Below are positions 40,513 through 49,000 of a stretch of 57,131 nt of DNA, in pieces; position 1 is the stretch's first letter, and each line of letters starts with the position of its first letter. A program made the translations under genes and the position numbers. The stretch lies in assembly GCA_900543095.1 (NCBI GenBank), contig UQQD01000011.1, forward strand, positions 1 through 57,131. Direction: 5' to 3'. The notes under the pieces are model-generated. The model did not search any database, was not told the DNA's origin, and saw only the letters and a list, made by a program, of their open reading frames with translations. This stretch comes from an uncultured Ruminococcus sp. (lineage in GTDB: Bacteria; Bacillota; Clostridia; Oscillospirales; Acutalibacteraceae).

Positions 40513-41640
40513 ATGATAAAATTTAATATTCCGCCTTATGTCGGCAAAGAGCTTGATTACATAAAAGAAGCCGTTGATTCCCACAAAATCTGCGGCGACG
40601 GTATGTTCACAAAAAAGTGTCAGTCCGTAATTGAAGACTATACCGATACGACTAAGTGCCTGCTGACAACTTCCGGTACAGATGCTTTGGAAATGGCGGC
40701 TTTGCTTGCCGACATCAGGGAAGGCGATGAAGTCATTATGCCGTCATACACATTTGTATCAACGGCGAATGCTTTTGTCCTGCGCAAAGCGAAAATAGTG
40801 TTTGTTGACATAAGACCCGACACGCTTAATATTGACGAAAAGCTGATTGAAGACGCTGTTACCGATAAGACAAGGGCTATTGTTCCGGTTCATTATGCAG
40901 GTGTAGGCTGTGAGATGGACACGATAATGAATATTGCCAAAAAGTATAATCTCAAGGTTATTGAGGACGCAGCGCAGGGAGTTATGAGCTTTTACAAAGG
41001 AAAGGCTTTGGGTGCAATAGGCGATTACGGCTGTTTCAGCTTTCACGAGACCAAAAATTACAGTATGGGTGAGGGCGGCGCAATTCTTATCAATAACGAA
41101 AGCGATGTTCTCAAAGGTGAGATTCTGCGTGAAAAGGGAACTAACCGTTCTCAGTTTTTCAGAGGACAGGTTGATAAGTACACCTGGATGGACGTTGGTT
41201 CATCATTTTTGCCGAGCGAGCTTAATGCGGCTTATCTTTACGCTCAGCTTGAACAAAAGGAAATGATAAACCAAAACAGGCTCAGGGCGTGGAATATGTA
41301 CAATGAACTGTTAAAACCACTGCAGGAAAAGGGCAGGATTGAACTGCCGTATATTCCAAAGGAATGTACGCACAATGCACATATGTTCTATATCAAAACA
41401 AAGGACCTTGAAGAACGCACAAGGCTGATCTCATATCTTAAAGAGAACGACATCAGTGCAGTTTTCCACTATATTCCGCTCCATATTTCTCCTGCGGGAG
41501 CTAAGTTCGGACGTTTTCACGGTGAGGATAAGTACACGACCAAGGAGAGCGAACGTCTGCTCAGATTACCTTTGTATTACGGAATTAATGACACTGACAT
41601 TGAAAAGGTTGCCGATGCGGTAATTAAATTTTATTCATAA
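40513..41640 (+). CDS. wecE: dTDP-4-amino-4,6-dideoxygalactose transaminase
   Basis: A 375-residue PLP aminotransferase. It follows the enterobacterial WecE/RffA pattern unusually closely: FNIPPYVGKELDY at the start, GDEVIMPSYTFVSTANAF, HYAGVGCEMDTI, EDAAQGVMS, the Lys in FHETKNYSMGEGG near 185, and KGTNRSQFFRGQVDKYTW. WecE aminates dTDP-4-keto-6-deoxyglucose, the product of rfbB in this window. With the acetyltransferase at 39573 this would give dTDP-Fuc4NAc. Confidence 0.92.
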   Translation: MIKFNIPPYVGKELDYIKEAVDSHKICGDGMFTKKCQSVIEDYTDTTKCLLTTSGTDALEMAALLADIREGDEVIMPSYTFVSTANAFVLRKAKIVFVDIRPDTLNIDEKLIEDAVTDKTRAIVPVHYAGVGCEMDTIMNIAKKYNLKVIEDAAQGVMSFYKGKALGAIGDYGCFSFHETKNYSMGEGGAILINNESDVLKGEILREKGTNRSQFFRGQVDKYTWMDVGSSFLPSELNAAYLYAQLEQKEMINQNRLRAWNMYNELLKPLQEKGRIELPYIPKECTHNAHMFYIKTKDLEERTRLISYLKENDISAVFHYIPLHISPAGAKFGRFHGEDKYTTKESERLLRLPLYYGINDTDIEKVADAVIKFYS

Positions 41641-41687
41641 ACAGTATTGTAAAACATATTGATAAAAATATAAGGAAAGAAAATTTT

Positions 41688-42382
41688 ATGGAAGATAAAA
41701 AGATTCCGGAACCCGTTGAAAATGACAACGGCAAAAAACCGAACAACCAAACCAAAAGTCTAAAAAGATATGGGTAAAGGTATGCGTTGCCGCCGCCTGC
41801 GCCGTGGTAGTTGTTGCAATTTGTGTGACCGTTGCATTGATTCTCGGCAATAGCAACAAGGACGGAGAGGCTTCAGCCGTTGAAACCACAACTCAGGAGG
41901 AGATTTATGAAACTACCGAATCCGAGGAAAGCAAATCAAGCTCCGACTCAGAGGAATCAAAAAGCGACGTTGAGTCCTCCGAAAGTAAAGATGACGATGA
42001 TAGTGACAGCTCTTCGAGTGCTAAATCAGCCGCTCTCAACATTTATTATGTTGCAGGCAACGATATAAAGAGCAGCAGAGAGGATATAGACAATGATTCC
42101 GATGTTGTTTTTGACGCATGGAAAAAGCAGAATGATATCGGTGATGAAGTAAAGCTTATTGATTGTAAAGTAGATGTTGAGACTATTGATACGAACGAAA
42201 CCGTAGTTGATCCCGATGAATACACACCCGAAAAGTTTCGTACAATTGTAATAACAGTATCAAAGAACTTGGAGGATTATTATTCCTCCGTGGATGAAGA
42301 ATTGCTCTTGATGTCATTAAAGGTTACAATGATAGAATATTCAGGCACGGATTTTGATGCATGTAACATTGTCCTTGAATGA
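41688..42382 (+). pseudogene. Single-pass membrane protein of unknown function, frameshifted
   Basis: ATG 41688, with AAGGAAAG upstream, starts a Lys/Asn/Pro-rich cytoplasmic stretch that stops at 41777. The natural continuation (KKIWVKVC, then a membrane helix, a Ser/Glu/Asp-rich linker and an extracellular domain ending at 42382) is in another frame. One more A in the five-A run at 41762-41766 would join them into a 231-residue protein. The extracellular part (about 110-231) has regular alpha/beta character but matches no family I know. Broken, switched by slippage, or misread. Confidence 0.7.
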
Positions 42383-42462
42383 TTGCAGCGGATAATATAC
42401 CGGCTGTATAGCAGTAATAAACCGTAACCTTTTAGAGCGGCAGGTATCAAAATAAAACAAAT

Positions 42463-42536
42463 GCAGAGTGTATCGGTGTGTTAATTTTGGCTTTATTAAG
42501 CCTTGTTACGAACGCTTCCGATATGCTCTGCTTTTT
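42463..42536 (+). terminator. Intrinsic terminator
   Basis: Arms GCAGAGTGTATCGG and CCGATATGCTCTGC pair over 14 positions with two non-Watson-Crick pairs, enclosing a smaller GGCTT/AAGCC hairpin, followed by CTTTTTATTATT. Confidence 0.75.
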
Positions 42537-42592
42537 ATTATTATAAATTTCTTCAATATTAGTACAAAATTATTCAAAATCCGACAAATACC

Positions 42593-42621
42593 TTGACAAT
42601 TAAATTTGACAAAGATATAAT
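42593..42621 (+). promoter_or_regulatory. Sigma-A promoter of the choline operon
   Basis: TTGACA (42593-42598), 17 bases, TATAAT (42616-42621); transcript start near 42628, about 33 bases before the first gene. Confidence 0.88.
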
Positions 42622-42660
42622 TTGAATATAATGTTCACGAAAAGCGTGTGAGGTATTATT

Positions 42661-44451
42661 ATGAACAACGAAGTGACTGTTGAAGATTTTGATATTCTTA
42701 AAACAATCAAAAACAGCAACTCCAAAACCCAAAGGGAACTTGCAGAAAAAAGCGGTTACTCATTGGGTAAAATTAATAAATCAATAGCTGTATTAAGGGA
42801 GTCGGGATATATTGATAACGAGAACAATATATCCGATTCGGCAATGAAGTTGATAAATGCGTCAAAACCCAAATCAGCGGTGATATTGGCGGCAGGCTTT
42901 GGTATGCGTATGGTTCCATTGAATTCGGAGCTTCCAAAGGGACTGATTGAAGTTCACGGGGAACCGCTGATTGAAAGAACAATAAGGCATTTAAATGAAG
43001 CGGGAATAAGCGATATATACATTGTTGTTGGTTTTATGAAGGAAATGTATGATTACCTTATTGATAAATACGGCGTTAACTTGATTGTTAATACGGAATA
43101 TGCCAATCGAAACAATCTTTTTTCGCTTAGTCTGGCAACAAAGTATATTTCTGATACATATATAGTCCCCTGCGATATTTGGTGTGAGACAAATCCGTTT
43201 TGCGGTTTTGAACCGTATTCTTGGTATATGGTAAGCGATCTTGTTGATAATGAAAGCAGCGTAAGAGTAAACCGAAAAAGAGAGCTGGTGTCTGTTTCTC
43301 CTTCTCAGGGAGGAAATGCAATGGTAGGAATAAGTTATATTACTGCTGCCGACTCAAAAGAAATATGTGAAAAAATCAATTTGCTTGTAAACGATCCGCA
43401 TTATGACGGTGCATTTTGGGAAGAAGTGCTCTATCAAAAAAATAAAATGACAGTCCACGCTAAAATTGTGCATACAGAAAATGTGGTGGAGATCAACACC
43501 TATGAACAATTAAGAGAGCTTGACAGCAACTCAAATCATTTGCATTCAGATGCAATTAAGTTAATAAAGCAAGTCCTTGACTGCAATTTAGATGATATTA
43601 AAAATATTACTGTTTTGAAAAAAGGTATGACAAACCGATCCTTTTTGTTTGAATGTAAAGGTCAAAAGTATATTATGCGTATTCCAGGACAGGGAACAGA
43701 TCATTTAATTGACAGGAAACAGGAGGCGGAGGTGTATTCTGCCATAAAAGGAAAAGGCCTTTGTGACGACCCTGTTTATATAAATCCCGATAACGGATAT
43801 AAAATAACGCTTTTTTTAAATAATGTAAGAAGCTGCGATCCGTGTAATAATGATGATCTTGTTAAATGTATGGACTTATTAAGGCTATTTCATCAATCAA
43901 ATCTTAGGGTCAATCATGAGTTTAATTTATTTGAAAAAATAGATTTCTATGAGAGCTTATGGGAAAATCAACCGTCGATATACAAGGATTATGAATCTAC
44001 AAAGAAGAGTGTTCTTTCACTTCGTAGTTATATCAACAAGCATAGGTGCAAGCCGGTGCTCACTCATATAGATGCAGTTCCGGATAACTTTTTATTTTAC
44101 AAGGATTCGGACTGCGATTGCGAAAAACTTCAGTTAACTGATTGGGAATATTCAGGTATGCAGGATCCTCATGTGGATATTGCAATGTTTTGTATTTATT
44201 CGCTGTATAGCAGAGAAGAAGTTGACAGATTGATAAACATTTATTTTGGCGGAGCCTGCGATGACAGTACAAGGATCAAAATCTATTGCTATATTTCCGT
44301 CTGCGGCTTACTTTGGAGCAACTGGTGCGAATATAAAAGAAATTTAGGCGTTGAATTCGGAGAATATTCTATGCGTCAGTATAGGTTTGCAAAGGATTAT
44401 TATAATATCGTAAAAGATGAATTAAATAAACAGGCGATTAAGTCTAAGTAG
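42661..44451 (+). CDS. HTH - phosphocholine cytidylyltransferase - choline kinase fusion (LicC-LicA type)
   Basis: A 596-residue three-part protein. Residues 1-70 form a winged-helix module (TQRELAEKSGYSLGKINKSI). Residues about 72-300 are a LicC-like nucleotidyltransferase (ILAAGFGMRMVPL, then VNTEYANRNNLFSL as in choline-phosphate CTP enzymes). Residues about 305-590 are a choline kinase-like domain with THIDAVPDN near 467 and LTDWEYSG. The fusion would phosphorylate choline and make CDP-choline. The HTH may regulate its own operon, which is inference. Followed by a second nucleotidyltransferase and a BCCT transporter. Confidence 0.88.
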   Translation: MNNEVTVEDFDILKTIKNSNSKTQRELAEKSGYSLGKINKSIAVLRESGYIDNENNISDSAMKLINASKPKSAVILAAGFGMRMVPLNSELPKGLIEVHGEPLIERTIRHLNEAGISDIYIVVGFMKEMYDYLIDKYGVNLIVNTEYANRNNLFSLSLATKYISDTYIVPCDIWCETNPFCGFEPYSWYMVSDLVDNESSVRVNRKRELVSVSPSQGGNAMVGISYITAADSKEICEKINLLVNDPHYDGAFWEEVLYQKNKMTVHAKIVHTENVVEINTYEQLRELDSNSNHLHSDAIKLIKQVLDCNLDDIKNITVLKKGMTNRSFLFECKGQKYIMRIPGQGTDHLIDRKQEAEVYSAIKGKGLCDDPVYINPDNGYKITLFLNNVRSCDPCNNDDLVKCMDLLRLFHQSNLRVNHEFNLFEKIDFYESLWENQPSIYKDYESTKKSVLSLRSYINKHRCKPVLTHIDAVPDNFLFYKDSDCDCEKLQLTDWEYSGMQDPHVDIAMFCIYSLYSREEVDRLINIYFGGACDDSTRIKIYCYISVCGLLWSNWCEYKRNLGVEFGEYSMRQYRFAKDYYNIVKDELNKQAIKSK

Positions 44452-44456
44452 AAAAG

Positions 44457-45347
44457 TTGGAAAAAATGGGATATAAAGTTGACAATGCCGTTATTATGGC
44501 AGCCGGAACTTCAAGCAGATTTGCTCCTCTTTCTTATGAAGTGCCTAAGGCTCTTATTTCGGTAAAGGGCGAGGTATTGATAGAAAGGCAGATAAAGCAA
44601 CTTAAAGAAGCGGGAATTGAGGAGATTATTGTTGTTGTCGGCTACAAAAAAGAACAGTTCTTTTATCTGAAAGAAAAATACGGCGTGGTTATTGTTGAAA
44701 ATGATGATTACGACAGACGCAATAACAATTCCAGCATATATGCCGCACGGAAATATTTAAAAAATTCCTATATATGCTCTGCGGATAATTACTTTACCGA
44801 CAATCCGTTTGAAAAAGTGGTGGAATACCCATACTATGCGGCATTATATTCAAAAGGATATACTAAGGAATGGTGTATTTACACCGACAAAAACGGTTAC
44901 ATAGACAGAGTTCAAATCGGAGGCTCCGAGGCGTGGTATATGATAGGACATGTGTTTTGGAACAAGGAGTTTTCCGACAGATTTATTAAAATTCTTCTTG
45001 GTATTTATAATTTGCCGCAAACCGAAAATTTGCTTTGGGAATCAATATATACGGAACACCTTGATGAGCTTAAATTAAAAATAAAAAAATACAGCGACGA
45101 TTTTATTTTTGAATTTGACAGTCTTGATGAATTAAGGCAGTTCGACAAAACATATGTTGAAGATACCCGATCGCAGATATTGCGTTCCGTAGCCAATGAC
45201 CTTAACTGTTCCGAAGCTGATATAGGTGATATTGAGGTTATAAAAAATGATGCCGACAATACTGCTGTCGGTTTCAGATTTTCAGTTAAGTCAATAAGAT
45301 ATATTTACAATTATGAGGGAAAAACATGGAGGAAAACAAATGAATAA
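44457..45347 (+). CDS. LicC-like nucleotidyltransferase with acyl-carrier-like tail region
   Basis: Up to 296 residues from a TTG at 44457; ATG 44466 is equally possible and both have poor ribosome sites, so translation may depend on the upstream gene five bases away. The nucleotide-binding loop IMAAGTSSRFAPL and the EVLIERQIKQLKEAGI helix match LicC. NDDYDRRNNNSSIYAA corresponds to the choline-phosphate recognition region. The last 60 residues are unlike LicC and of unknown role. Having two such enzymes suggests either two phospho-alcohols or a heteromeric enzyme. Confidence 0.85.
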   Translation: MEKMGYKVDNAVIMAAGTSSRFAPLSYEVPKALISVKGEVLIERQIKQLKEAGIEEIIVVVGYKKEQFFYLKEKYGVVIVENDDYDRRNNNSSIYAARKYLKNSYICSADNYFTDNPFEKVVEYPYYAALYSKGYTKEWCIYTDKNGYIDRVQIGGSEAWYMIGHVFWNKEFSDRFIKILLGIYNLPQTENLLWESIYTEHLDELKLKIKKYSDDFIFEFDSLDELRQFDKTYVEDTRSQILRSVANDLNCSEADIGDIEVIKNDADNTAVGFRFSVKSIRYIYNYEGKTWRKTNE

Positions 45348-46896
45348 GCTAAAACAATCATTAAAAAATATTGAATTGCCGATTATTATAATTCCTACGC
45401 TTATTGTGCTGGCGCTTTTCGCAATTTTTATTATTTTTCCAAAAGACTCTACGAATGTTGTAACAACAATACGTTCGTTTTTAAGCGACCAGTTCGGTAT
45501 TTATTACCTTGTGTTGGGATTAGGCGTTTTTTTGCTTAGTATAGGTGTTGCATTCTCTAAATACGGCAAAATCAAGCTTGGAAATACAGACAAGCCTATC
45601 TATTCAAACTTTAAGTGGGGCGCAATGATGTTTACCTCGACGCTTGCCGCCGACGTACTTTTTTATTCGATGAGTGAATGGGCAATGTATGCAAATGAAA
45701 GCCATATTAAAGAAATGGGTTCTGTACAGGACTGGGCTTCAACATATCCGCTGTTTCATTGGGGACCTATTGCATGGGGATTTTATATAATATTGGCTGT
45801 TGCTTTCGGCTTTATGATTCATATCAGAGGAAGAAAAAAACAGCGGTTTTCCGAGGCGTGCAGACCTTTGTTCGGAGACAAGGTTGACGGCGTTTTAGGT
45901 AAGGTTATAGATATTGTATGTATTGTTGCTCTTATCAGCGGAACAGCAACAACATTTTCCGTTACAACTCCACTTCTTTCGGAGGGCGTCAGCAGAGTTA
46001 CAGGGCTTCCGAATACAACGGGACTTGTAATAATGATTCTGGCATTGATTGCAGTCACATATACTATAACAGTTCTTTTTGGAATCAAAGGTATATCGAA
46101 GCTTGCTTCATTCTGCGTATATCTGTTTTTTGCACTTTTGGTATATGTGCTTGTCGGCGGAGGACAGATAGTTTATATTTTTGAGACCGGTATTTCGGGA
46201 ATAGGAAATGTAGTGCAAAACTTTTTCAGCCTGTCAACTTATACCGATCCCCTGAGGACAAATCATTTCCCGCAGAACTGGACATTGTATTATTGGGCTT
46301 ATTGGATGGCTTGGTGCGTAGCAACTCCTTTCTTTATTGCGACAATATCAAAAGGAAGAAGTATAAAAAATGTTATCATATCAGGCTATTGTTGTGGGTT
46401 AGCCGGAACATTTATGTCGTTTATCGTACTTGGAAACTTTGGTCTTGGACAGCAAATGAAAAACGGAACAGGATTGGCAGATGTTATATACAATGCGGAT
46501 TCAAGTATTAATTATTCGGCTATACTTGATACATTTAACAGCCTTCCGTGGCCGGCAATAGGAATCATTCTGTTAGTGCTGAGTATGATAGCTTTTTATG
46601 CAACTACATTTGATTCATTGACGCTTGTTGTTTCAAACTACTCATATAAAAACCTACGCTCAGAAGAAGAAAACGGTAAATTTATGCGTGTGTTTTGGGC
46701 TGTATTGTTTATACTTTTCCCCATTGCGCTGATATTTTCTGAGGGAACTTTGGCTAATTTGCAGTCTGTTTCAATCATTGCGGCATTCCCGATAGGTATT
46801 ATAATAATTTTGGTTATAGTATCGTTTTTTAAAGATGCTAATCTTTTCCTCAAGGAAATCGGATATAAGGATGATTACATAATTCCAAAAGAATGA
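45340..46896 (+). CDS. BCCT-family choline/betaine/carnitine transporter
   Basis: From ATG 45340 (GGAGG upstream, overlapping the previous gene by eight bases) the product has 518 residues and 12 membrane segments. The BCCT tryptophan-rich signature WTLYYWAYWMAWC is near residue 314, with AYWGPIAW-like FHWGPIAWGFY near 145. It would import choline for the two preceding enzymes, replacing the DMT-type LicB of classical lic loci. Followed by a strong terminator. Confidence 0.93.
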   Translation: MNKLKQSLKNIELPIIIIPTLIVLALFAIFIIFPKDSTNVVTTIRSFLSDQFGIYYLVLGLGVFLLSIGVAFSKYGKIKLGNTDKPIYSNFKWGAMMFTSTLAADVLFYSMSEWAMYANESHIKEMGSVQDWASTYPLFHWGPIAWGFYIILAVAFGFMIHIRGRKKQRFSEACRPLFGDKVDGVLGKVIDIVCIVALISGTATTFSVTTPLLSEGVSRVTGLPNTTGLVIMILALIAVTYTITVLFGIKGISKLASFCVYLFFALLVYVLVGGGQIVYIFETGISGIGNVVQNFFSLSTYTDPLRTNHFPQNWTLYYWAYWMAWCVATPFFIATISKGRSIKNVIISGYCCGLAGTFMSFIVLGNFGLGQQMKNGTGLADVIYNADSSINYSAILDTFNSLPWPAIGIILLVLSMIAFYATTFDSLTLVVSNYSYKNLRSEEENGKFMRVFWAVLFILFPIALIFSEGTLANLQSVSIIAAFPIGIIIILVIVSFFKDANLFLKEIGYKDDYIIPKE

Positions 46897-46913
46897 AAAT
46901 TTAAACGAAGAAA

Positions 46914-46939
46914 GTCCCCGATTAATTCGGGGATTTTTT
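46914..46939 (+). terminator. Intrinsic terminator of the choline operon
   Basis: TCCCCGA/TTCGGGGA stem with a short AT loop, followed by six T. Confidence 0.9.
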
Positions 46940-46988
46940 GCGTTTGCAGGTTGGTTTTGCCGAAAAGTTAAATTTTTGTAATAAAAAC

Positions 46989-47017
46989 TTGTATTTTGAC
47001 GGCGAATTATGTATAAT
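46989..47017 (+). promoter_or_regulatory. Sigma-A promoter upstream of the R2 repeat and membrane protein
   Basis: TTGTAT (46989-46994), 17 bases, TATAAT (47012-47017). Predicted start near 47024, so the R2 repeat at 47073-47236 lies in a leader of about 250 bases. Confidence 0.6.
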
Positions 47018-47072
47018 TAAAAATGTATGTAATTATTAGCATAAAAATTCGGTATTGATTGGATGTATAACC

Positions 47073-47236
47073 AAAGTGCAGATGCTTTTCGCCGCTCAGG
47101 CGGCGGGTGTCGCTTAAGGATTTCAACGGAAGTCGCAATCTCCCGCTGAAACTCTGAATAGCTTACGCTCCTTTGCACTTTGCAATCTGTCGCAAGCTCT
47201 GCTCCTTGCAAGCGCAGCAGAACCTTGCTCCGATTT
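47073..47236 (+). repeat. R2 structured repeat (copy C5, most complete)
   Basis: Closing stem AAAGTGCA (47073-47080) with TGCACTTT (47174-47181); hairpin 1 CGCCGC/GCGGCG with TCAG loop (47090-47105); hairpin 2 TTTCAACGG with CCGCTGAAA (47121-47152); a small AGC/GCT hairpin; then hairpin TCTGCT/AGCAGA (47198-47221), and TTGCTCCGATTTAAA before the ribosome site of the next gene. No ORF with a ribosome site. Confidence 0.7.
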
Positions 47237-47275
47237 AAAGGAAAATATGATATATTAATTTGGAGGAATTGGGTA

Positions 47276-49000
47276 ATGAGTAACAATCGACTGAGCAAGG
47301 CTGCGGCATTGGTTATTGCGGCGGTTTTGTGTATGCTCTCCGTTTTTGTATGCAGCGGCGCTGACAACAGTTGTACCATTAGTGAAATCAACGATATGAA
47401 GCTTACACTCCCCGACGACATAATTACCGTAACGCGTTCAAGCAAGGCTGACGACAAGTATTTTTCGCTGTTCGGACTTGATTATAACACAACTATGAAC
47501 AACCTCAAAAACGGCAACATCTATCTACAGGGTATGGACAGCGCTTCCTCTTATACCGTTACCGTTACAATGACTCAGACCGACGACAGCCGGACCATTG
47601 CAAACTATAACCTTTTGCAGCCCGATAAACTGGTTGAGGTTTCTAATAATTTTCTAAGTCAAAGCGAGTATTCAGCCTGTACGGCAGACAGCAGCGACAG
47701 TATCGTTTGGCTTTATCTCGCCGCAAATGTTGACAGCAACGGTCAAAAAATCAAGACCTATCAGGCAAACACCGTATATGACGGCAAAAACATAAATGTT
47801 ATAATTCAGCGCAACGGCGGCGACGTAACGCCGCAGGATTATGCTACGCTCAACTCCATAGTATCAACCGTCGTGTTTAATAAGGGCGACACAACGACCT
47901 ACACTATACTTTTTATAATTATCGGAGCAACACTTTTTGTAATCCTGATAATCGTATTATCGGTTATAATCTCAAAGCGTATCAAACGCAAGAGAAGAAG
48001 CAGAAAAAATGATAAGATTATTGAAGAGCTTGCAGGCAAATATACAAGCCGCAGAGGCTCAGACAGCTATAACGAAGAGTACGATTACTCCAAAGAAAGT
48101 AATTATGTTGATATAAACTCATCAGACAATGTTCCCGATTATGAAGATGATTCTGCCGAGGATTTAATCAATTTGGAAAAGGCAGAGTATGATGATACAG
48201 CGAATGAAGTAAGCTATTCCGAGGAAGAAATTGATGAAATCTTAGGCTACAAGTCAAGGACCTCCAAAATTGAGCCTGATGTTGTTAATTCAGCGGCAGT
48301 TGAAGCAGAGAGCGTGAAGTCTGATAATGCCGACAATACTGCACCCGAATCCGAAAATCAGTTTGAACAAGACGTTCAGGCCGCCGAAGATGACATATCT
48401 GAGGAGGAAACCGAGCCTGAAACAGATGACGAAACCGACGATGAATTTGATGAATATGTCAACGACGAGGAACTTGTAAGGCAGGACGCTAAGCAGACAA
48501 AATTTAACAGCAGTTATGATTTCTTTGATGAAGCACCGAAAAAAACTATGGGAGTTCTAAGCAGTGACGAGATCCGTGACGCTGAGGATTATGATGTTAT
48601 AAACGAGGTGGAAAAGCGAGCAACCGAGGTTGAAAAATCCGACTCAAACACAGGAAAATCCTTTGTGGAAATTATGAAAAATGCGGGTTCGGCAATAAAG
48701 TCGTTTTTTGTTCACTGCGGATATTTTATAACAAATGTGAGCAGAATGATAAAGCACAAGCGAGCTGTCAAAAAGCGTAAAAAGGCGGAGGAGGAACGCC
48801 GCCGCCGTGCAAAAATGCGTGCTCAAAGGCAGCGCCAACAAAGAATGGAAATGGAAAACGGCGGACTTGTTCAGGTTCACAAAAGAAACGACGGACGCCC
48901 AAGCGGCAGGTCAAACAGCCGCCCTGCGGGCAGACCGAGCAGTCACTCAAACAGGAAACCTAATTCAAGACCGACTAACAGACCTACAAACAGAAGATGA
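47276..49000 (+). CDS. Membrane protein with acidic region and Arg-rich repetitive tail, function unknown
   Basis: From ATG 47276 (GGAGG upstream) the product has 574 residues. A signal peptide (about 1-30) is followed by an extracellular domain of 180 residues, a membrane helix at about 218-240 (ILFIIIGATLFVILIIVLSV), a basic stop-transfer stretch, then a long Glu/Asp-rich cytoplasmic region (about 270-430), a coiled Lys/Arg-rich helix (RRRRAKMRAQRQRQQR-like, near 515-535) and a low-complexity tail of RPSGRSNSRPAG-type repeats. No family recognised. The tail could bind nucleic acid or polyanions. The stop overlaps pyrC by four bases. Confidence 0.8.
   Translation: MSNNRLSKAAALVIAAVLCMLSVFVCSGADNSCTISEINDMKLTLPDDIITVTRSSKADDKYFSLFGLDYNTTMNNLKNGNIYLQGMDSASSYTVTVTMTQTDDSRTIANYNLLQPDKLVEVSNNFLSQSEYSACTADSSDSIVWLYLAANVDSNGQKIKTYQANTVYDGKNINVIIQRNGGDVTPQDYATLNSIVSTVVFNKGDTTTYTILFIIIGATLFVILIIVLSVIISKRIKRKRRSRKNDKIIEELAGKYTSRRGSDSYNEEYDYSKESNYVDINSSDNVPDYEDDSAEDLINLEKAEYDDTANEVSYSEEEIDEILGYKSRTSKIEPDVVNSAAVEAESVKSDNADNTAPESENQFEQDVQAAEDDISEEETEPETDDETDDEFDEYVNDEELVRQDAKQTKFNSSYDFFDEAPKKTMGVLSSDEIRDAEDYDVINEVEKRATEVEKSDSNTGKSFVEIMKNAGSAIKSFFVHCGYFITNVSRMIKHKRAVKKRKKAEEERRRRAKMRAQRQRQQRMEMENGGLVQVHKRNDGRPSGRSNSRPAGRPSSHSNRKPNSRPTNRPTNRR

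Noticed and set aside
3420..47236. CRISPR array from the repeated intergenic sequences
   Set aside because: The repeats are far apart, of variable length and palindromic, with no regular spacers and no cas genes.
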